Positions 14,229 to 14,233 of a DNA stretch of 14,233 nt are shown here, piece after piece. A model generated the notes under the pieces. The model saw nothing but the letters and a program-made list of their open reading frames with translations, was not told the DNA's origin and did not search any database. Positions within the stretch are counted from its first letter, which is position 1. Each line of letters starts with the position of its first letter. Origin of the DNA: JALELF01 sp964473455. Its GTDB lineage: Bacteria; Bacillota_I; Bacilli_A; RF39; UBA660. The stretch lies in assembly GCA_964473455.1 (NCBI GenBank), contig CAYYQX010000010.1:1-14233 (forward strand). The letters run 5' to 3'. A program made the translations under genes and the position numbers.

Positions 14229-14233
14229 AAAAA

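Overview
The window is a very AT-rich stretch from a monoderm bacterium of the Bacillota/Tenericutes kind. Signs of this are strong AGGAGG-type ribosome sites, TTGACA/TATAAT-type promoters, U-tailed terminators, a glmS ribozyme and a Staphylococcus-type class I aldolase. The genetic code looks standard: tryptophans are TGG throughout and the EamA-type gene ends in TGA, so this is not a Mycoplasma/Spiroplasma-type recoded genome. I cannot name the genus. Everything lies on the minus strand except glmS.

Right to left (the direction of most transcription): a lipoprotein with DUF5050-like repeats (13128-14162), a two-helix membrane protein of unknown role (12465-13061), and a P2-type cation ATPase (9653-12379). 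glmS, preceded by its self-cleaving ribozyme, is the only plus-strand unit (about 7652-9619); it shares a bidirectional terminator with the ATPase. Next come a small J-domain-like protein lacking HPD (7151-7573), an EamA/DMT transporter (6239-7096), an unrecognised protein with a Cys...His pattern (5675-6190) and an ASCH-domain protein (5216-5605).

The most interesting part is a tightly packed four-gene operon at 5169-1752: a membrane-anchored extracytoplasmic protein, a heliorhodopsin with all the key retinal-site residues, a class I fructose-bisphosphate aldolase, and an HD-domain phosphohydrolase. Intergenic gaps are only 8-11 bases. An extended -10 promoter lies just upstream, inside and next to the end of the ASCH gene. 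No clear terminator follows the HD gene, so the transcript may run on into a 51-residue, highly basic small protein (1520-1675). That gene also has a near-consensus promoter of its own, with a perfect 14-base palindrome as its spacer, and is followed by a terminator.

The left end has a TM-anchored DUF3048 (YerB-like) protein (365-1420) and a three-gene tRNA cluster, Ile-Asn-Glu, with encoded CCA ends and its own promoter.

The operon joins a photosensory-type membrane protein to a predicted surface partner and to two soluble enzymes of sugar-phosphate and probably nucleotide metabolism. No retinal or carotenoid biosynthesis gene is present here, so the chromophore would have to be made elsewhere or taken up.
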